DNA of 41,979 nucleotides from assembly GCA_046590205.1 (NCBI GenBank), contig JBKJTT010000071.1, positions 1-41,979 of the forward strand, written 5' to 3'. This document shows, piece after piece, positions 7,711 through 16,666 of this stretch (position 1 is the first letter of the stretch; each line of letters opens with the position of its first letter). The notes beneath the pieces were generated by a model that saw nothing but the letters and a program-made list of their open reading frames with translations, did no database searches and was not told where the DNA came from. The position numbers and the translations under genes were made by a program. The DNA is from DATDEW01 sp046590205. GTDB taxonomy: Bacteria > Bacteroidota > Ignavibacteria > Palsa-1295.

Positions 7711-9180
7711 ATGATAACTCCGGAAATACTTGCGAAATACGAACCTGTTATAGGGTTAGAGGTACATGCACAGATGCTGACGAAGTCGAAGGCATTCTGT
7801 ACTTGCACGACTGCTTTTGGTAACCCGCCGAATACGAACGTCTGCCCTATCTGCCTTGGGCATCCGGGCACATTGCCGATGCTCAACGAGAACCTCGTGA
7901 AGTACATCGTCAAGATGGGACTTGCGACGAACTGCCAGATACGCGAACGCTCTATCTTCGCACGCAAGAATTATTTCTACCCCGACCTTCCGAAAGGTTT
8001 TCAGATCTCGCAGTACGAAACGCCTATCTGCCATGACGGCTGGCTTGAATGTGAACTACCCGACGGTTCCTATAAAAAGATAGGCATCACACGTATCCAC
8101 ATGGAAGAGGATTCGGGAAAATCCATCCATGATTTCGGAGTAGATACACTTGTTGACCTCAACCGCGCCGGTGTGCCGCTGATCGAGATAGTAAGCGAAC
8201 CCGATATGCGAACAAGCGAGGAAGGATATGCATACCTGACCGCAATAAAATCTATCGTTACGTATCTCGGTATCTGCGACGGAAATATGGAAGAGGGTTC
8301 ACTTCGTTGCGATGCGAATGTATCAGTTCGGTTAAAAGGAGCGGAAAAGTTCGGACAGAAAACAGAAGTTAAGAACCTCAATAGCTTCCGCAACGTAGCA
8401 CGAGCTATTGAAGCAGAGATCGTTCGGCAGATAGAAGTTATTGAAAAAGGTGGGGCAGTCACTCATCAAACGATGCAGTTCGATGCTAACAAAGGCACTA
8501 CCCGCCCGATGCGTACGAAAGAAGAAGCGGCTGACTACCGTTACTTCCCAGAACCTGACCTGCTGCCTGTAACCATTTCGCAGAAGTACCTCAATGATAC
8601 TCGTGACGAACAGCCCGAACTTCAGAGGGCACGACGCGACCGTTTTGTAAAAGATTTTGGAATTCCGAAGTATGATGCTGATGTGATAACCGTTGACGGT
8701 GCAACAGCAGATTACTTCGAGGATGCAGTTTCTGCTCTTCCCAAAAAGTCGAACGACCTCATTAAGTCGCTCTCCAACTACATCATGGGTGATGTGATGC
8801 GGATGATGTCGGAAAAGAGATGCTCGATCAACGAACTTGCTTTACAACCCGAACATCTATCAGAGCTACTCACACTTGTAAGTGATAGTATCATTTCAAA
8901 TAAAATTGCGAAAGACTTGTTACCTGAACTACTCGGTTCTGCTAAATCACCGAAGCAGATAGTAGAGGAACGCGGCATGGTGCAGGTATCGGATACCGGC
9001 GCTATCATCGAAGAAGTAAAGAAGATACTTGCGGCGAACCCCGATAACATCGAGAAGTATAAATCTGGCAAGACGAATCTGCTCGGGTTCTTTGTCGGGC
9101 AAACGATGAAAGCAATGGGTGGTAAGGCAAACCCGACAATGCTCAATGATATAGTCAAAGAAGAGTTGGAAAAAGTATGA
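7711..9180 (+). CDS. gatB: Asp-tRNA(Asn)/Glu-tRNA(Gln) amidotransferase subunit B
   Basis: Kinase/transamidase subunit of GatCAB, converting mischarged Glu-tRNA(Gln) or Asp-tRNA(Asn). Start taken at ATG 7711 (MITPEILAKYEPVIGLEVHAQ); a GTG 15 nt upstream is possible. Family blocks: VIGLEVHAQ, NVCPICLGHPGTLP, KNYFYPDLPKGFQISQYE, RIHMEEDSGKS, DLNRAGVPLIEIVSEPD, RCDANVSVR, KTEVKNLNSFRNVARAIE, TRPMRTKEEAADYRYFPEPDL, and the C-terminal GatB/YqeY tail ending in FFVGQTMKAMGGKANP. 489 aa, full length. gatA and gatC are not in the window. Its stop overlaps the tpiA start (ATGA). Confidence 0.96.
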   Translation: MITPEILAKYEPVIGLEVHAQMLTKSKAFCTCTTAFGNPPNTNVCPICLGHPGTLPMLNENLVKYIVKMGLATNCQIRERSIFARKNYFYPDLPKGFQISQYETPICHDGWLECELPDGSYKKIGITRIHMEEDSGKSIHDFGVDTLVDLNRAGVPLIEIVSEPDMRTSEEGYAYLTAIKSIVTYLGICDGNMEEGSLRCDANVSVRLKGAEKFGQKTEVKNLNSFRNVARAIEAEIVRQIEVIEKGGAVTHQTMQFDANKGTTRPMRTKEEAADYRYFPEPDLLPVTISQKYLNDTRDEQPELQRARRDRFVKDFGIPKYDADVITVDGATADYFEDAVSALPKKSNDLIKSLSNYIMGDVMRMMSEKRCSINELALQPEHLSELLTLVSDSIISNKIAKDLLPELLGSAKSPKQIVEERGMVQVSDTGAIIEEVKKILAANPDNIEKYKSGKTNLLGFFVGQTMKAMGGKANPTMLNDIVKEELEKV

Positions 9181-9941
9181 GAAAGAATTTTATATGCGGT
9201 AACTGGAAAATGAACGGTACGCTCGAAGAGACCACCGCTCTTCTTGCGGGTATCATAGCATTTTGGGAAGACAAGTACCGTGGAGTCGAAATAGCGGTCT
9301 GTCCGCCGTTCACATCAATCGGGACTGCAATAACAACGTTATCAGGTCGTGGTGTACAGATAGCGGTCGGCGCGCAGAATTGTCATCACGAAGCCAAGGG
9401 GGCATTCACAGGTGAAGTATCAACTCGTATGCTCGTTGAGGCAGGATGCACGTATGTTATCATCGGACATAGCGAACGCCGCACGATCTTTAATGAGAGC
9501 GATGAGTTTATTAACAAAAAGATGCACGCAGCTCTCGGTGTCGGACTCAAACCTATTCTCTGTGTCGGCGAGACACTTGACGAACGCGAACTGAATAAGA
9601 CCTTCGAAGTACTTCTCATACAGCTTTCTCACGGACTACGCGAGGTAACCGCAAAGCAGATGAAGAACGTTACCGTTGCATACGAACCTGTCTGGGCTAT
9701 CGGCACGGGGAGAACAGCTACTTCGGAGATCGCACAGGATGCACATTCATTTATCCGTCAAGAGATAGCAAAGCTTTATGACAATGATGTTGCGCAGGCA
9801 ACCATCATTCAGTATGGCGGAAGCATGAAGCCCGATAATGCAAAAGAACTTCTTGCAATGGCTGATATTGACGGCGGACTAATCGGCGGTGCAGCACTTG
9901 AAGCTAAATCTTTCATGGCGATTGTTGAAGCAGCACTATAA
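9177..9941 (+). CDS. tpiA: Triosephosphate isomerase
   Basis: Interconverts dihydroxyacetone phosphate and glyceraldehyde 3-phosphate in glycolysis. 254 aa with all active-site blocks: CGNWKMNGT (catalytic Lys), VIIGHSERR (catalytic His), VAYEPVWAIGTGRTA (catalytic Glu), IIQYGGSMKPDN and GGLIGGAALEAKSF (phosphate loop). Start ATG at 9177 overlaps the gatB stop by 4 bp, so translation is probably coupled. Followed 12 bp later by the HMT/MTHFR fusion, apparently the same operon. Confidence 0.97.
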   Translation: MRKNFICGNWKMNGTLEETTALLAGIIAFWEDKYRGVEIAVCPPFTSIGTAITTLSGRGVQIAVGAQNCHHEAKGAFTGEVSTRMLVEAGCTYVIIGHSERRTIFNESDEFINKKMHAALGVGLKPILCVGETLDERELNKTFEVLLIQLSHGLREVTAKQMKNVTVAYEPVWAIGTGRTATSEIAQDAHSFIRQEIAKLYDNDVAQATIIQYGGSMKPDNAKELLAMADIDGGLIGGAALEAKSFMAIVEAAL

Positions 9942-9953
9942 CAGGATAACGAT

Positions 9954-11834
9954 TTGGCATTAACGAACACTCATCACGCCTCAACAAACCGTTTTCTCGA
10001 ACGGCTTAAGACGGCACATATAAAACCGATCATTACTGATGGTTCAATGTGTGTTGTGCTCGCCACACGCGGACTAACAAATGACCCAATTGAAGCGTAC
10101 AGTCTCACTGATGCCGTCTCGGTAGAACATGTACATCATCAGTTTGCGAATGCCGGTGCTGAACTTCTACAGACAAATACAGAGAACGCTTCCCCGCTTC
10201 GGCTTGAGCGTCATAAACTTCGCGAGCGAGCATACGAAATAAACCGGAAAGGTGTCTGGCTTGCTCGTGGTGTTGCATCAGAAAGAGATCTTATCGTTGC
10301 AGCAGCAATCGGACCATGCGGAAAATATCTTCGTCCGCTCGGACCAGCCGACCCAAAAGCTGTTCTTGCATCATACGAAGAACAGATCGCAGCACTTAAC
10401 GACGGTAACCCGGATGTGCTCATCTTAAAAAGCTTTATAGAGCTACGTGAACTTGAGCTTGCGATCGAAGCGGCGAAGAAGGTCGCACCACACCTCCCCA
10501 TAATTGCACAAAAGACCTTCCCTGAAGACGGTGCACTACTTGGAACTGACTATGCTCGCAAAATAGCAGAGCGTTTGAAGTCGCTCGGAGTGAGTGTCAT
10601 CGGTACAAATGGTACGGTCGGTCCACAGAGGATGCTCTCAATCATCAAGGCATTTGCAGTGCCGGGTATTCCTATCTCTGCTCAACCAGATATAGGCATA
10701 CCATCGCTCATTGATGGCAAGGCAATATACAATGCAACACCAGAGTATGTTGCGGCAAGTTGTAAACGACTCGTTGAAGCCGGCGTATCAATCATCGGCG
10801 CAGATGGCGGCGCGACACCGGAGCATATTCGACTTATTGCAGATGCTGTAAATGACATCACTCCGGGCACGATCACTTCTGATATAATCAAGATTAAAGA
10901 AGAAGCAGCTCCAATAGCTACGAACACAGAGCTTTTCTCCAACTTCAAAAAGAATCTTGGAAAGAAATTCCTGACAACTGTAGAACTTGATATTCCTCGC
11001 GGGCTTGATATGTCCAGCGTTACCGAAGGAGCTCACTATCTTGCAAAAGCAGGGCTTGATGCCGTAAATATCTCCGACGGCGCTAGGGCACGTCTCCGCA
11101 TTTCATCGATTACACTCTCTAAGCTTGTGCAGGATGAATGTAAGATAGAAGTTATCACCCATCTCGCCTGCCGCGATCGTAATATGGTTGGTCTTCAGTC
11201 AGAATTGCTCGGAGCGGAGTTCGTCGGTGTTCGTAATATCCTTGCTGTTACAGGCGACCCTGCACAGATCGGCGACTTTCCGTATGCGACAAGTGTCTAT
11301 GACATAGATGCTATTGGTCTCATCCGTGCGCTGCATGAAATGAATAACGGACATGACCTCATGGGCAATACCATTGCCGGTGGTAAACTTGGCACAACAC
11401 ATTTCCTGATCGCGTGCGGCTGTAACCCGATCGCTGATGATATGGAGCGCGAGCTAATGCGTCTTGAGCAAAAGATAGCTGAAGGGTGTGAAGTAATCTT
11501 CACGCAGCCGATATTCGAGATGCATGTCCTTTCAAAGTTCATGGAGAATATCAAGCCATTCCAAAAGAATGCAAAGATAATGCTCGGTATTCTGCCGCTT
11601 CGTTCGGTTCGTCATGCAGAGTTCTTGCATTATGAAGTACCGGGGATGAACATTCCGCAGTGGATACATGATCGTATTGCAAAGCATACTTCTGTTGAAG
11701 CACAAAGCAAGGAAGGCATTGATATCTGCGTTGAGTTCATGAAGGAAGCGCGTGCACTTGTTGATGGTGTCTATATGATGCCGCCATTCAAGAAGTACAA
11801 CATGGCTGTTGAGATTCTCGAAAGGGTCGGTTAA
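9954..11834 (+). CDS. Homocysteine S-methyltransferase-like domain (zinc ligands lost) fused to methylenetetrahydrofolate reductase
   Basis: 626-aa fusion of the YitJ type. Residues about 10-310 have the homocysteine S-methyltransferase fold (ITDGSMCVVLATRG, NTENASPLRLERH, ATPEHIRLIAD). Residues about 345-625 are MTHFR (TVELDIPRGLD, HLACRDRN, ILAVTGDPAQ, GCNPIADDMERELMRLEQKI, FTQPIF, GILPLRS), which reduces methylene-THF to methyl-THF with FAD. In active methyltransferases three Cys bind zinc, in GxNC and GGCCG motifs. Here these read GTNG (Gly220) and GADGG (Asp284, Gly285), so all three are absent. The first domain is unlikely to be a standard zinc methyltransferase. Start is TTG at 9954 preceded by AGGA; no ATG lies early enough. 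The next gene starts in the stop codon (TAATG). Confidence 0.9.
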   Translation: MALTNTHHASTNRFLERLKTAHIKPIITDGSMCVVLATRGLTNDPIEAYSLTDAVSVEHVHHQFANAGAELLQTNTENASPLRLERHKLRERAYEINRKGVWLARGVASERDLIVAAAIGPCGKYLRPLGPADPKAVLASYEEQIAALNDGNPDVLILKSFIELRELELAIEAAKKVAPHLPIIAQKTFPEDGALLGTDYARKIAERLKSLGVSVIGTNGTVGPQRMLSIIKAFAVPGIPISAQPDIGIPSLIDGKAIYNATPEYVAASCKRLVEAGVSIIGADGGATPEHIRLIADAVNDITPGTITSDIIKIKEEAAPIATNTELFSNFKKNLGKKFLTTVELDIPRGLDMSSVTEGAHYLAKAGLDAVNISDGARARLRISSITLSKLVQDECKIEVITHLACRDRNMVGLQSELLGAEFVGVRNILAVTGDPAQIGDFPYATSVYDIDAIGLIRALHEMNNGHDLMGNTIAGGKLGTTHFLIACGCNPIADDMERELMRLEQKIAEGCEVIFTQPIFEMHVLSKFMENIKPFQKNAKIMLGILPLRSVRHAEFLHYEVPGMNIPQWIHDRIAKHTSVEAQSKEGIDICVEFMKEARALVDGVYMMPPFKKYNMAVEILERVG

Positions 11835-12772
11835 TGGCAAGCCCACGTATCGGCATTATTCTTGTCAATCTGAATTCGTACACCGATACGTCACTCTGCC
11901 TGCGATCACTCCAAACAATGACCTACCCAAATGCAGAGATCATCGTTGTTGATAACGGCTCTATTGATAATTCAGGTGAGAGATTAAAAACGGAATTCCC
12001 TACCGCCACTCACATCAGAAGCCATGAGAATACCGGCTTTACTGGTGGTAATAACATTGGCATAGAATATGCGATGAGCAGTGGTTGTGATCATGCTCTG
12101 CTTCTGAACAATGATACATTTATAACACCATCATTCCTTGAGCCACTTGTCGAACGTCTTCAAAGTGAAGCAAAAATAGCAGCGGTCAGCGGGAAGATAT
12201 ACTATTACCCGGCTTCTATCGGGGATAGAGAGAACATTATCTGGTATGCAGGTGCATTCCAGAAGTGGCATACAGGGTACCATCATATCGGAGTACTTGA
12301 AGAAGATAAGGGACAGTTCGAGATGCCGATGCAAACGCCGTATGCTTCCGGATGTTTAATGCTAATGAACGGAGAGGTTATACGCAAACTTGGGATGCTC
12401 TCAAAAGAATATTTTATTTACTGGGAAGAATCCGATTGGTGTATGAGAGCGAAAGCACTTGGATATACATGCTGGTACGAGCCGAAGTCAATTATCTACC
12501 ATAACTTCACAAATGCGCCGCTCGGCAAAGAAAGACCTTTCTACATGTACATGCAGTTTCGCAACTCATTCATCTTCGCGAAGCGGCATTTTCACGGGAT
12601 GCTTAAACTTCGCCACCATCTGTTTTATCCGCTCTATATGCTCTACTATTTTCTGACACTGCTTAAGTCAGGAAACAAATCAGGGGCAAAAGCAATGTTA
12701 CTTGGGATCATTGATTACTTCAAGGGGTATTCAGGGAAAGAGAATTTGAAAGAACGTGGCTATATAAAATAG
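11834..12772 (+). CDS. Family 2 glycosyltransferase (rhamnosyltransferase-like)
   Basis: 312 aa GT-A fold enzyme: GIILVNLNSYTDTSLCLRSL at the N-terminus, IIVVDNGSIDNSGE, NTGFTGGNNIGIEYA and LLLNNDTF containing the metal-binding acidic residues, and the acceptor-side EESDWCMRAKALGY. This pattern matches dTDP-rhamnosyl/WbbL-like transferases that extend cell-surface glycans. A hydrophobic stretch near the C-terminus (FYPLYMLYYFLTLL) suggests membrane association. ATG overlaps the preceding stop by one base, so it is probably translated with the MTHFR gene although functionally unrelated. Sugar and acceptor cannot be inferred. Confidence 0.88.
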   Translation: MASPRIGIILVNLNSYTDTSLCLRSLQTMTYPNAEIIVVDNGSIDNSGERLKTEFPTATHIRSHENTGFTGGNNIGIEYAMSSGCDHALLLNNDTFITPSFLEPLVERLQSEAKIAAVSGKIYYYPASIGDRENIIWYAGAFQKWHTGYHHIGVLEEDKGQFEMPMQTPYASGCLMLMNGEVIRKLGMLSKEYFIYWEESDWCMRAKALGYTCWYEPKSIIYHNFTNAPLGKERPFYMYMQFRNSFIFAKRHFHGMLKLRHHLFYPLYMLYYFLTLLKSGNKSGAKAMLLGIIDYFKGYSGKENLKERGYIK

Positions 12773-12804
12773 CAAAAGATGAATTATTCATTCATCCTTT
12801 GCTA
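12770..12804. terminator. Hairpin between convergent genes
   Basis: TAGCAAA-a-GATGAAT and ATTCATC-c-TTTGCTA pair around a 5-nt loop, beginning at the stop codon of the glycosyltransferase gene. There is no long T-run, but its place between convergent genes suggests a bidirectional terminator. Confidence 0.6.
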
Positions 12805-12829
12805 TAGTGACCTACTGAAGTATTTTTGC

Positions 12830-13345
12830 TTATGGATAGAACCTGATACCTATAGCAGCATCGAATGATGCACCAAATGCAGGAGCGATACCGATAAGAG
12901 GACCAAGTTCAAGGTACATTTCCACCGGTGAGTTGCGGGGAATAACATTTAGTCCGAAAAGAACTCTAGCTCCAATACCTGTCTCACCTTCATCTCGTAT
13001 GAAATAGTAGTCTTTCCCTTTTTTGTACCATAAGTAACTTCTTCCAGAACCAAATCCGATCGCAAGGCCTGGACCTGCATACATCTTGACGACACTCGAA
13101 TTGAATGCATTAAAATGAAAATGGTAATCGAGATTCAAGCGTGGAGAACCGAAGTAATCAGCCCCTAAAGATGCAACAAGGGCTGTGCTTGGAGATGTCC
13201 AGTATTTGAGAGTGGCACCGAGTGGATTACCGATGGATATACCAATTCCCAATTCTCTTCCGAGTGGTCCTTGCGCCCTTAATGGTGCGATAGTTGTAAA
13301 AACTATCGCACACATTAATGTTGTAAAAACAATCAGATGTTTCAT
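12830..13345 (-). CDS. Small outer-membrane beta-barrel-like protein
   Basis: 171 aa with a cleavable signal peptide (MKHLIVFTTLMCAIVFTTIAPLRAQ). The mature part alternates glycine/aromatic strands (GIGISIGNPLGATLKYW, MYAGPGLAIGFG, IGARVLFGLNVIP, LELGPLIGIAPAFG) and ends in GIRFYP, with an aromatic next to the terminus, as in eight-stranded outer membrane barrels. No named family recognised. It lies 20 bp downstream of the OmpA-family gene and is probably its operon partner. Confidence 0.7.
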   Translation of the reverse strand: MKHLIVFTTLMCAIVFTTIAPLRAQGPLGRELGIGISIGNPLGATLKYWTSPSTALVASLGADYFGSPRLNLDYHFHFNAFNSSVVKMYAGPGLAIGFGSGRSYLWYKKGKDYYFIRDEGETGIGARVLFGLNVIPRNSPVEMYLELGPLIGIAPAFGASFDAAIGIRFYP

Positions 13346-13365
13346 GCGAAGTATTAATGAACTTA

Positions 13366-14553
13366 TTACTTACAGGTTTCGACAACCTTAACAGCGATAC
13401 GTCTATTGAATACACGAGCAGCTTCAAGCTTAGCAGCAGAAACATTTGTGGGCTCTGTGACTGCATTAGACCTCGAACCGTAACCGACTGTTCCGGCTAT
13501 CTTGCTCGGGCTTACGCCTTGATCGATAAGCCAATTCCTGATTCGTCTTGCGCGCATTTCTGAAAGCTCCTGATTGCGTTGGTCAGTACCTTCATTGCTT
13601 GCATGTCCCTGTATCTCAACTTTGAGGTCTGGGCATTGGTTAACGAGTGCTTTGATGCGATAAAGATTATTGATGTTACCTGGTTCACTCGTGTTGAACT
13701 CATCACTGTTCACTAAGAAGAGAGTACCTGGGAAGCTATAAATTGTATTTACAGCTGGTCTTACACGATATACCGTATCAGTCTGATAGATCACGTTTTC
13801 ATACGTAGTCTCATAGGTATTATATGTGTTGTTCGTAACATTCGTTACGTTCTGGTCACCTGGTGCAGGCTGAATTTCAGGTGCAAAGATGTAATAACTG
13901 AATCCTACACCCATTGTAAAAAATGCATCCTGACGATACGTTACCGGATGAGAATAATCATCCAACCAATCAGTACCTGTCAAATGTAATAACCCCTTGC
14001 CACCAAACGTAATCTTCTCGGAGATATACAATTCAAAACCAACTCCAAGAACACCACCAATGACATCTTTGTTGTAAGCTGCAGAGGCATTGCCTCGTAA
14101 GTTTTTATCATCTGCATCATTTGGTTCGAAGTTCAGAGCCTCTATTCCGGCAATGAAGAACGGGACAAATGTCTCTTCTGGGAAAAAGTTGTATGAGAGC
14201 ATCAGATCCCATCCACCAACACGTGTATGGTTTATCGTGCCATCAATTCCGGGACTGGCACTGACATTTGGAAATAAGGATATATCAGCAGCAATACTAC
14301 CAAGAGTTTCTGCTTTGTACTTCAACTGCCCACCATTGTACTGGGCATGTAATGAAAGCTCGGGACGGATATTCCACCTGATAAATGCAGCGCCATGAAA
14401 GGCAAACTGGTTATCAGTGAAGTCACCGTAGTATTTGTTGCCACCGGCTTCAATACCGAAGGCAATACGACCGATTCTGCTTTGAGCTTGAACTGTCCCT
14501 AAGACAAACAGCATGGTCATGATAAAAGCGATGCTTTGAATTGCGCGCCTCAT
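13366..14553 (-). CDS. OmpA-family outer membrane protein
   Basis: N-terminal barrel region plus a C-terminal OmpA peptidoglycan-binding domain (LVNSDEFNTSEPGN.., LKVEIQGHASNEGTDQRNQELSEMRARRIRNWLIDQGV, VGYGSRSNAV, NRRIAVKVVE). It anchors the outer membrane to peptidoglycan. Between them is a linker rich in N, T and Y (NVTNVTNNTYNTYETTYENV, about residues 245-265). Start chosen at 14553, giving the signal peptide MRRAIQSIAFIMTMLFVLGTVQAQ; in-frame ATGs at 14619 and 14685 would put 22-44 residues ahead of it. The promoter carries the shared AraC-type half-sites about 320 bp upstream, so the mRNA would have a leader of about 300 nt. Confidence 0.88.
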   Translation of the reverse strand: MRRAIQSIAFIMTMLFVLGTVQAQSRIGRIAFGIEAGGNKYYGDFTDNQFAFHGAAFIRWNIRPELSLHAQYNGGQLKYKAETLGSIAADISLFPNVSASPGIDGTINHTRVGGWDLMLSYNFFPEETFVPFFIAGIEALNFEPNDADDKNLRGNASAAYNKDVIGGVLGVGFELYISEKITFGGKGLLHLTGTDWLDDYSHPVTYRQDAFFTMGVGFSYYIFAPEIQPAPGDQNVTNVTNNTYNTYETTYENVIYQTDTVYRVRPAVNTIYSFPGTLFLVNSDEFNTSEPGNINNLYRIKALVNQCPDLKVEIQGHASNEGTDQRNQELSEMRARRIRNWLIDQGVSPSKIAGTVGYGSRSNAVTEPTNVSAAKLEAARVFNRRIAVKVVETCK

Positions 14554-14869
14554 ATATGATTGAGATTTATTAGCATGTGCAGACATCGTCTGTGCATGCA
14601 ATATGGTTAGATTTTTCATTTTATATTTTTTATAGAAAAAAAAGTATTTCTTCGCATAGACTCTATGCGATCCGAGCCTTAGCAAGGTGGTAAATTATAA
14701 AAAGACAAGTAAAAAAGGAAGGGACGAGGATGCTAAACTCGGTAATCTCCGGGTTTGACCCGAAAATCGTTCTTCAGAAATGTGTATTTAACTTATGCTC
14801 CAGGACTATGTGACTCACGTTTATTGGGGCACTTTGTTATCAACTGTTCTTTTCATCTCTCTTTATATG

Positions 14870-14941
14870 CAAATATACGCCTTTTAAGCAGCAAAACTCT
14901 TACATAAGTATAAATAACTCTTACAGTATCTACAGATTCCC
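14870..14941 (-). promoter_or_regulatory. ompA-family promoter with two 21-bp-spaced activator half-sites
   Basis: Minus-strand TATATTTG (-7) at 14877-14870, TTATGTAA at 14907-14900 (22 bp upstream of it), and a second half-site starting at 14921 on the plus strand (TTACAGTATCTACAGATT), exactly 21 bp beyond the first. The same layout recurs at four other promoters in the window. Confidence 0.65.
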
Positions 14942-14969
14942 CCATTTAATGACGAAATACCGTCTATAT

Positions 14970-15019
14970 ATGCGTCGTTAAGGCGTTTTGGGTCCTGCCA
15001 AAATTTTCAGTGGACGCAT
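14970..15019 (+). other. Nested hairpin upstream of epimerase gene
   Basis: Outer arms ATGCGTC and GACGCAT (14970-14976, 15013-15019) enclose a symmetric 9/9-nt internal loop and inner arms TTTTGG and CCAAAA around a 6-nt loop. Five T follow. It could be a terminator or a structured leader about 60 bp before the epimerase gene. Apart from this and the ompA promoter nothing else is evident between 14686 and 15079. Confidence 0.4.
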
Positions 15020-15079
15020 TTTTGAGAAACTTTCATCACTGGTTTTACCTATATCATCATTGATTATCACGCAAAATTG

Positions 15080-16078
15080 ATGGTTTCACTTGTTACCGGC
15101 GCTGCCGGATTCATTGGTTCACATGTTGTTGATTCGCTTATTGCCGATGGGCACACCATCGTCGCACTCGATGACCTATCCGGCGGATTCACGGAGAATG
15201 TCAACCCGAAAGCTACATTTATTGAAGCAAGTTGTACTGACCATGAGCGCATCACGAAGCTTTTTACCGAATACAAGTTCGATTATGTGTTCCACTTGGC
15301 AGCGTATGCTGCCGAGGGTCTGTCGCATTTCATAAAGCGGTACAACTACACGAATAACGTCATCGGCTCGGTGAATCTCATCAATGAAGCGATAAAGCAT
15401 GATGTGAAGCGTTTTATCTTTACTAGCTCAATTGCTTGTTACGGGCGCAATCAACTGCCGATGCATGAAGATCTTGTCCCGCAGCCGGAAGATTCCTATG
15501 GTATCGCAAAGTATGCCGTCGAGCTTGAGCTAAAAGCATCACATGAAATGTTCGGACTTGACTATGTTATCTTTCGCCCTCATAATGTCTATGGCGAACG
15601 TCAGAACACCGGAGACAAGTACCGCAACGTTATCGGCATTTTTATGAATCAGATCCTCCTTGGAGAGCCCCTAACTATCTTCGGTGACGGTGAGCAAAAG
15701 CGCGCATTCAGTTATATCGCAGATGTTGCACCACATATAGCGCGAAGCGCAACGCTCGAATCGGCAAAAAACCAAGTCTTCAATATTGGAGCAGATTCAG
15801 TGTACACAGTCAATGAACTTGCAACAGCTGTAAAGAAAGCAATGGGCAGTTCTGCTCCGATAAACTACCTCCCAGCCCGTAACGAAGTCATCAACGCGTG
15901 GAGCGACCATGAAAAAGCAAAGAAGGCATTCAACATTACAACGGAAGTCTCACTTGATGAGGGAATCGGTAAGATGGCAGCATGGGTAAATGAGGTTGGT
16001 TCTCGGACAACGATGCCATTTGCGGGGATAGAAATTGAAAAAAATCTTCCGCCTAGTTGGAAAATGTTTAGAGGGTAG
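15080..16078 (+). CDS. NAD-dependent epimerase/dehydratase (UDP-sugar 4-epimerase-like)
   Basis: 332-aa extended short-chain dehydrogenase. The Rossmann motif VTGAAGFIGSHV binds NAD; the active site has FTSSIACYG and the YGIAK (Tyr-xxx-Lys) dyad. FRPHNVYGERQNTGDKYRNV and FGDGEQKRAFSYIADVA are substrate-side signatures of the UDP-glucose/GlcNAc 4-epimerase and related group. The C-terminus (NLPPSWKMFRG) is typical of the subgroup near the capsule/O-antigen enzymes. ATG at 15080 gives a start directly before the Rossmann strand; a TTG one codon earlier is possible. Followed by a perfect hairpin. Exact sugar unknown. Confidence 0.88.
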   Translation: MVSLVTGAAGFIGSHVVDSLIADGHTIVALDDLSGGFTENVNPKATFIEASCTDHERITKLFTEYKFDYVFHLAAYAAEGLSHFIKRYNYTNNVIGSVNLINEAIKHDVKRFIFTSSIACYGRNQLPMHEDLVPQPEDSYGIAKYAVELELKASHEMFGLDYVIFRPHNVYGERQNTGDKYRNVIGIFMNQILLGEPLTIFGDGEQKRAFSYIADVAPHIARSATLESAKNQVFNIGADSVYTVNELATAVKKAMGSSAPINYLPARNEVINAWSDHEKAKKAFNITTEVSLDEGIGKMAAWVNEVGSRTTMPFAGIEIEKNLPPSWKMFRG

Positions 16079-16088
16079 TTCTTTAATC

Positions 16089-16124
16089 GCATACGAAAGC
16101 CGCCATAGGGCGGCTTTCGTATGC
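16089..16124. terminator. Perfect 16-bp hairpin terminator
   Basis: A 16-nt arm beginning GCATACGAAAGCC pairs exactly with 16109-16124 around the loop ATAG. It lies 10 bp after the epimerase stop and before the convergent ytxH-like gene, so it probably serves both strands although T-runs are weak. Confidence 0.75.
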
Positions 16125-16193
16125 TTAAGTTGGGAGGATTCTTCTACTTCACGTAGGTAGTTAGTTATGTCATTCAAAAAAACCTTAAAACGG

Positions 16194-16436
16194 TTACGAA
16201 TTAAACTTCGCTTTTATGTCCTTCTTGACCGTTTCAAACTTCTCGCTAATGCTTTCGCCAAGTTCGCTTATAGATTCCTTTATCGAATCGGTTGCGTCTT
16301 CAGCAAATCCCATTCCTTTCTTACGGATCATTCTACGCGTTATTGTGCCTTTATGTGGTGCAAATAACATCCCCAATGCCGCACCAAACGCGACACCAAT
16401 AAGTAACCCAAGTACGACGTTTTTACTATTTTTCAT
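16194..16436 (-). CDS. YtxH-domain protein
   Basis: 80 aa. One N-terminal glycine/alanine-rich membrane segment (VVLGLLIGVAFGAALGMLFAP) followed by HKGTITRRMIRKK and an amphipathic charged helix (DATDSIKESISELGESISEKFETVKKDIKAKF). This is the YtxH (PF12732) layout; such proteins are general-stress-associated in Firmicutes and Bacteroidota, with no known biochemical role. It follows the lmo0937-family gene by 37 bp on the same strand, most likely as one stress operon driven from the promoter at 16667. Confidence 0.85.
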   Translation of the reverse strand: MKNSKNVVLGLLIGVAFGAALGMLFAPHKGTITRRMIRKKGMGFAEDATDSIKESISELGESISEKFETVKKDIKAKFNS

Positions 16437-16473
16437 GTATATTTTCTATATTAGCGATGGTTGAAGGTCAATG

Positions 16474-16629
16474 TTAAATAGCTCTCCTGCCGCTGATGAT
16501 CCGTAATAGGACTACAACTACTGCTATAATAAGAAGGATGTGTATAATTCCTCCTGCACTATAGCCGATAAAACCTACCAGCCATGCGATTACCAAAACT
16601 ACTGCGATTATGTATAGTAAACTTCCCAT
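16474..16629 (-). CDS. lmo0937-family small membrane protein
   Basis: A 51-aa peptide, MGSLLYIIAVVLVIAWLVGF... to ...LLRIISGRRAI, with ATG at 16629 and TAA at 16476-16474. Two hydrophobic segments are separated by a GYSAGGIIH turn, the pattern of the lmo0937 (DUF5670) family of tiny stress-associated membrane proteins. It is too short for usual gene-length cutoffs, but the family match and a well-placed promoter support it. First gene of a probable operon with the YtxH protein. Confidence 0.8.
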   Translation of the reverse strand: MGSLLYIIAVVLVIAWLVGFIGYSAGGIIHILLIIAVVVVLLRIISGRRAI

Positions 16630-16666
16630 AACATGTTTCCTTTATTGTAGTATAAAATTTCTTGGG

